From assembly GCF_000204055.1 (NCBI RefSeq), contig NW_006768845.1, positions 134,471 through 198,470 on the forward strand: DNA of 64,000 nucleotides. The letters are read 5' to 3'. Below are positions 59,562 to 64,000 of the stretch, piece by piece (position 1 is the stretch's first letter; each line of letters begins with the position of its first letter). This DNA comes from Melampsora larici-populina 98AG31 (lineage: Eukaryota; Basidiomycota; Pucciniomycetes; Pucciniales; Melampsoraceae). The notes under the pieces are model-generated. The model did no database searches, was not told the origin of the DNA, and saw only the letters and a list, made by a program, of their open reading frames with translations. Position numbers and translations under genes: made by a program.

Positions 59562-60492
59562 TAATGCATTGACCCAGACCTGACCTGTAAATTCTCAGCT
59601 GGCCCGGGACCAGCTCAGCTTCAAACCGAGTCAACCCGGTCCGGTAGCCCAAACTCGATGATGGCTTCAAAAAAAGCAAATGTCCCATGAAATTGATGCC
59701 GCATAGGCTCAAATCCTAAATTGAGCTTCAGATGCCTTTATAAGAGGCTTGGATGGCAACAATAATCTATAAAAGTCTGACTATTTGAAGAAATGATATC
59801 ATTTTCCGGTGGAAATTGAGGATAAATTCACAAAAACTTGCCTGTTTTCTTACTAGCGGTCCGGACCGGGTCAGCCCAATCTTCCTCTGTCAGAGTATAA
59901 TTCTCTTCATCAAACACGTCAAACTACATCAATACATTATCAAAATACATTTACATGACAACATTATCAAAATACATTATATCAAAATCAATTAACTCAA
60001 ATACATGATATCAAACCTAATTCATCATACACATGATTCAAACCTAGTTCAAAAAGTATCACATATAAATATGATTTTCACTCCTCCACATCAGCCTCTT
60101 TCCCCTCATCAGTTCACTGAGGAAAAAGAGGCGCGTAAGTGGATTCCTCATACAATTTCTCAAACTCATAGACTCTATTAAACTTTCTATTTCTTTTTAC
60201 TTTGTTGTACAGACTGCTCTTGTTATCTTACCTTTATAGGTTTGTCATCCATTCTCGTCTTTGGTGTTCAGAGCCTCTAGACTCACACCTGTTTGCTGGT
60301 GTTATAAGGTTTGTCATCTATTCTTGTCTTTGGTGTTCAGAGCCGCTAGACTCACACCTGTTTGCTGGTGTTATAAGATCACCGTTTTGGTGACTCGAGT
60401 TTCTTTAGTTCTTTGCATCCTCAAAGGTGCGCCAAGACCCGCTCAACCCGGTCCTGACCAACCCGGGTTTTCCGGGCCGGGTTGGTGCATTA
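59562..60492. mobile_element. Non-autonomous hAT-like element with 8-bp TSD
   Basis: 931 bp. Ends TAATGCATTGACCC and, inverted, TAATGCACCAACCC are followed by GC-rich subterminal DNA (cccggtccgg and ccgggccggg types). The TSD gtgggcat is exact at 59554-59561 and 60493-60500. Size, GC-rich subterminals and the 8-bp TSD point to hAT. It holds a 69-bp tandem repeat but no gene. Confidence 0.82.
60239..60376. repeat. 69-bp tandem duplication
   Basis: Two copies starting ggtttgtcatc at 60239 and 60308 with few differences, inside the non-autonomous hAT-like element. Confidence 0.88.
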
Positions 60493-60738
60493 GTGGGCAT
60501 GCCCACAACAGCCAAATCACAAAATAACCTAACACAAAATCTGATGCTGACCAATGGCTAAAAAGCAAATCATAATAAACAGTGACACCAACTCTAAACA
60601 CTTGGATCACTCTCCTTTTTGGACAAGTCTATCAGGTATTTTCAAATGTAAACATGCTTGGAATGACTAAACTTTTCTTACCAATACTTCCAGGTGACGA
60701 TTTTTCAGTAGAAAATTACTGTACCTATAATAATATAT

Positions 60739-61624
60739 GGAGAGCACTATTTGGCGCCCGGTTTCAAAAACCCGAAGCCCGGTTTTCGGATAGTAGGCCG
60801 GGCTGTACGTCTTTGCAGCCCGGTCTGGGTTGAAACCGGGCTGCCTCAACTTTTGTTTCTCTTTTTGCCATCTTTATATCGATGTCTCAATTTTTATGCA
60901 AACAGGTTTACACTTTGAGTCCCAAGATAATGAATCTCGAAGTGCACTTGTCAAAAAGCCCCACCAAATGGCTTCATTCTTTGGCTAATCATTCGGGCTA
61001 ATTTTCATTGATTTGATTGCATAGTCTGAGTTGTACTAAACATTCCACAATCTTTCTGACCCTATACACACGTTGATATAGCTTCATAAAGTGAGAGACT
61101 CTGATAATTTGGATCCATCACAAGAAGATGTATGAGGATTTGGTTGCCAGATGCAAGAAAAACAATCGCCCAAGAGTGGAACGATTGGGCATAGATTGAT
61201 GGGTATTGAACGGTCAGCACTTGTTTCATTGATGGAGAAGAGATGAGGAAAAATGACAACAAGAACTTACCATTTTCAGATGTGGTGTATTGGGTGGTTT
61301 GAGGCTTGTCGAGATTGGGATGGTACTTGTCAACTTCGAGATGAAGGTGAGCGTCAGGCGAGGTCAGGCAACAATTCTTATTGGGTCGATCGAGAGCTCA
61401 CAGCTCGGTTTCAGGAAATCGGGTTGACTTCAGCAGCCCGTTTTTATGGTTTCACAGCCCGGTTTGTGAAAATCGGGCTGTTGGAGAGCGTTGCGCCCGG
61501 AAAAGACTGCGGCTGCGGCACAATTTGGCTTAGTCGGGTCCGGGTGTGCGCGGAATCTGCGGGTAAAGCCCCAAAGAAAACCGGGCGTCGGGTTCTTTAA
61601 ACCGGGCGCCAAATAGTGCTGTCC
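60739..61624. mobile_element. Non-autonomous element with 9-bp TSD and repeated CCCGGTTT motifs
   Basis: 886 bp. The ends GGAGAGCACTATTTGGCG and, inverted, GGACAGCACTATTTGGCG are flanked by the 9-bp TSD ataatatat (60730-60738 and 61625-61633). A 9-bp TSD suggests a MULE derivative. Both subterminal regions contain many (A)GCCCGGTTT repeats in both orientations. No transposase is seen; the frames inside read through the repeats. Confidence 0.82.
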
Positions 61625-61633
61625 ATAATATAT

Positions 61634-61769
61634 TTGATCTCCGCACAAAATCCAAATAGTGCCTTCTTCTGATGTTGTTGCTGCCCTTTTGTTTCTACAA
61701 TGAATGAATTAGCAATGATGTGATCACACCTGTAAGCCCCTCTTGTGAGATCTTCCACTTCTAAAAGTG
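61634..61769. other. Short spacer
   Basis: Nothing is supported between the element TSD and the first secreted-protein relic. Confidence 0.5.
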
Positions 61770-62130
61770 CAGAAGCCATGTCCAAGTGAGTTGTGAAATG
61801 AATCATAAAGATACCAATGGTATGTAAAACTTGATGATCAACAATAAATAGCCGGACATGTCAAATAGGCCCAAGAATCAAGACAGTAAAATACACAATA
61901 GAGTGTTAGATGGATGGATGTGAGTTTATGGGGGATTGATTTACTGCGAGGAGATTATTGTGATGACTGAACCTCATCAGGATATGGAAGTGCAGCTTTA
62001 TCAATTGCATTACATTGATTAAATGCTTCACCAGGGGCTCAAGATCTTTTGAAGAAAACACATTATCAGGATGAAGCACCGTTTCATAAATACACACAGA
62101 GAAACATGTATTGACATCCATGGTCTCTTC
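61770..62130 (-). pseudogene. Relic of the 5' end of the 726-aa secreted-protein gene family
   Basis: On the minus strand this resembles 41220-41600, including the block around ttcacaact / ttggacatggct (signal-peptide end) and upstream blocks such as gagattattgtgatgac and a shared cttcaccagg / ccctccagtgg region. The coding frame does not continue as in the 39.1-41.3 kb gene. Boundaries are approximate. Confidence 0.5.
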
Positions 62131-62499
62131 TCAATACAAATCTTGGTATGATGATCCAAAGACCAATGTTTCCCAATCCTAGAGCTTTCAAAGACACTTG
62201 GTGATTTACATACTTATTCTTTCAGGTCAAGCAGACCTCTTGCCACGGAAACTGATACATTTCCTCAAGATTTTTGAGGAAGAACAATCTTTAAGCTAGC
62301 TAAACTACTGGAAATTCACATGATCACAAGATGAGTAAAAGGAGCAGATAATAAGGGGCATGATAATCATTCAGTGCATCTACAGTTCAAAATGTTATTT
62401 ATTTCTTCCTGTGAATGTATATGAGTAACCCAAATCTTAAATCAAGTTAAACATCCAGAAGAAGACCGATGAAATATAATTGATGTAACACATAGAGTA

Positions 62500-62850
62500 C
62501 AAAAGGCCATGTCAAAGTAGAATGTGAAGATGATGGAAAAATTTCCAAAGATATTTGAAACATTGAGTTGACCCTTGAATACATGCCCAAGCCTTATATA
62601 TCAATGGAATCTGATACATCAAAGAGGTTATATGAGTGGATGTGAGTTTCCAAGAGATAATCTTACTCAAATAAATTATCATGTGGGCCACATCTCATTG
62701 GGGAATGGCAGTGCAGTTTATACAGCCTACTGCACTGCTTCTATTCATGAAAATGGCCTCAATAACTTGTTCAGGCATGCAGCTATCAGTGTGAAGGAAT
62801 GTTTCATAGATCTACATAGCAAGTCCTGTGTTTCTTTCATATAAATCCTT
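62500..62850 (-). pseudogene. Second relic of the same gene family
   Basis: It resembles 41220-41600 on the minus strand: ggccatgtcaaagtagaatgtg here versus gccatgtcaaagtggattgtg there, plus cttgaatacatg and, upstream, gtgaaggaatgtttcatag versus atgaaggactgtctcac. The frame corresponding to the signal peptide meets a stop. Boundaries are approximate. Confidence 0.5.
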
Positions 62851-64000
62851 TTGATACAAAATTTAAGGTGATGACAAAGACATCGACTTCACTTCCAAGT
62901 ACCTAGAAAGGGACTTGATCATGTTCACACTTATTATGTATTTCACCACAAGCAGAGCCTCAGTTGCAACTTCTGATACTGTTTTGAAGATTTTTGGCCA
63001 CAGGATTGTCTTGAAGCTGTAGAATTAACTGGAACCCTCAAATGACTCAAAAATAGTAACAAAATCAGTTGAAAAGCTCTTTAATGACTGCATATGTAGT
63101 TAACCAAAGGAATGGGATTCTTGCTGAGAACAGATATAGGTATCTGACTTAACCCATGCTCAAACACCATACTCAAATTTACAAGATATACATTATGTAC
63201 TACCTATCCTGCCTGGCTGTCTTATCAAGTACTTGTTAGGTCGAAATAATTTTACATGTCTATCTCCATCATCTCATCATCAATAATTGACATATGATAC
63301 AAGATTCAGACGGTCTCATTGTGAATAGGATGCCAATTTTGAACAATACGGTGTACACCACAAAACATGGTCAGAAGAACTCTGAAAAGCCACACTCAAG
63401 TTAAGATGAAGCTGTTGTCAATTCAATTCTGACTGGGCGGTTTGTTTTCATTCTTATACTCAAAAAGCGTGTTTGCCGCCTTTCTCTAAATTTTATTCCT
63501 CAGTAAAAATGCTGAAGAGAAACTGTCTGCCTTTTGGTATCTCTCATGTTTTGTATATTTGAGTTGTGGTTCAAGTTCATTGTTCTACTTCCTTCGATCC
63601 ATTCCTTTCACTTTCCGCTTCGGTCTCAGACTCACTCCTCTGCTTGAGCAGGTCAGGCTCAGACAATGGTTATGTTTGACTATACTAGGATACAATACTT
63701 GCAATGACTCTGTTTCACTATGTCAAATCTTTACAGGTTCGAGTAAAAATCATTCGTCTCGCTTTGTGAAACCCTCTCAAGTTCAAGTGAAAAAACAAAC
63801 AGGGAAATTACACATTCACCAGACGATCATGACTACTGATTTTTTAGCAGTGGTTTTGAAGATTTCTCGCTATACTGGGACACCAATGAACCGTTGGGGT
63901 CGCTCTACATCAGACATCAATAAAAAAATATCAACAGAGGCACACATTGAGCCCAAAGCTTGAGAAACGTACCATTTTTCTGTTTGGCATGGATGAAGAG
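62851..64000. other. AT-rich stretch to the window end
   Basis: The longest frame (63559-63963, plus) lacks an ATG start and any recognisable domain. It could be an exon of a gene continuing beyond the window, but nothing supports this further. Confidence 0.4.

Noticed and set aside
61253..61600. 115-codon plus-strand frame
   Set aside because: It runs through the CCCGGTTT-type subterminal repeats of a mobile element; Arg/Gly content comes from GC-rich repeats.
63559..63963. 134-codon frame near the right edge
   Set aside because: It starts at a TTG, has no ATG, no domain and no supported splice sites.

Overview
The window looks like nuclear DNA of a filamentous basidiomycete, most probably a rust fungus (Pucciniales, Melampsora-like). 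This is inferred, not proven. The grounds are AT-rich DNA, many short GT-AG introns (mostly 50-130 nt) in every gene, a heavy and nested transposon load, and several secreted-protein genes without recognisable domains. I reconstructed exon structures by hand from splice consensus and codon phase; no alignment or database search was run.

Layout. 1-960: a partial gene on the minus strand that runs off the left edge and towards a 100-N gap (983-1082). 2.7-4.2 kb and 14.9-16.3 kb: two paralogous von Willebrand A-domain genes (minus). Between them lie an AlkB/ALKBH1-type dioxygenase gene (5.35-6.71 kb), a nested pair of small elements (6.89-8.35 kb), an apparently intact hAT transposon (8.40-11.18 kb) and a CmcJ/AsaB-type oxidoreductase gene (12.2-13.2 kb). 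18.75-31.06 kb: a Mutator-like element (MULE) with TIRs of about 215 bp and a 9-bp target duplication. Its transposase gene, which has a ubiquitin-protease-like C-terminal region, is split by a recent Copia LTR retrotransposon (22.31-28.60 kb). 31.4-36.0 kb: host genes for a DUF1640/Fmp32-type mitochondrial protein and an acyl-CoA dehydrogenase. 36.85-38.24 kb: a CACTA-like non-autonomous element. 39.1-41.3 kb: a gene for a large secreted protein. 43.4-44.25 kb: a CFEM, probably GPI-anchored, protein. 45.2-47.1 kb: the Hsp90 co-chaperone Cdc37. 48.18-48.36 kb: a CACTG MITE. 48.39-53.00 kb: a P-superfamily-like transposon. 53.2-55.3 kb: a gene for a secreted 621-aa protein. 55.95 kb: an intron-containing initiator tRNA-Met. 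56.3-57.3, 59.6-60.5 and 60.7-61.6 kb: three further non-autonomous elements. 61.7-64 kb: relics of the secreted-protein gene family and otherwise empty DNA.

Nearly every element carries matching TIRs and an exact target-site duplication (TSD): 3, 5, 6, 8 or 9 bp, each fitting a distinct transposition mechanism. The order of insertion can therefore be read directly: element A inside element B, and Copia inside the MULE. The most unusual items are the family with TACGGTGG ends and 6-bp TSDs (three copies), the peptidase-like region fused to the MULE transposase, and a Copia primer-binding site that matches 13 nt of the initiator tRNA gene found in the same window.
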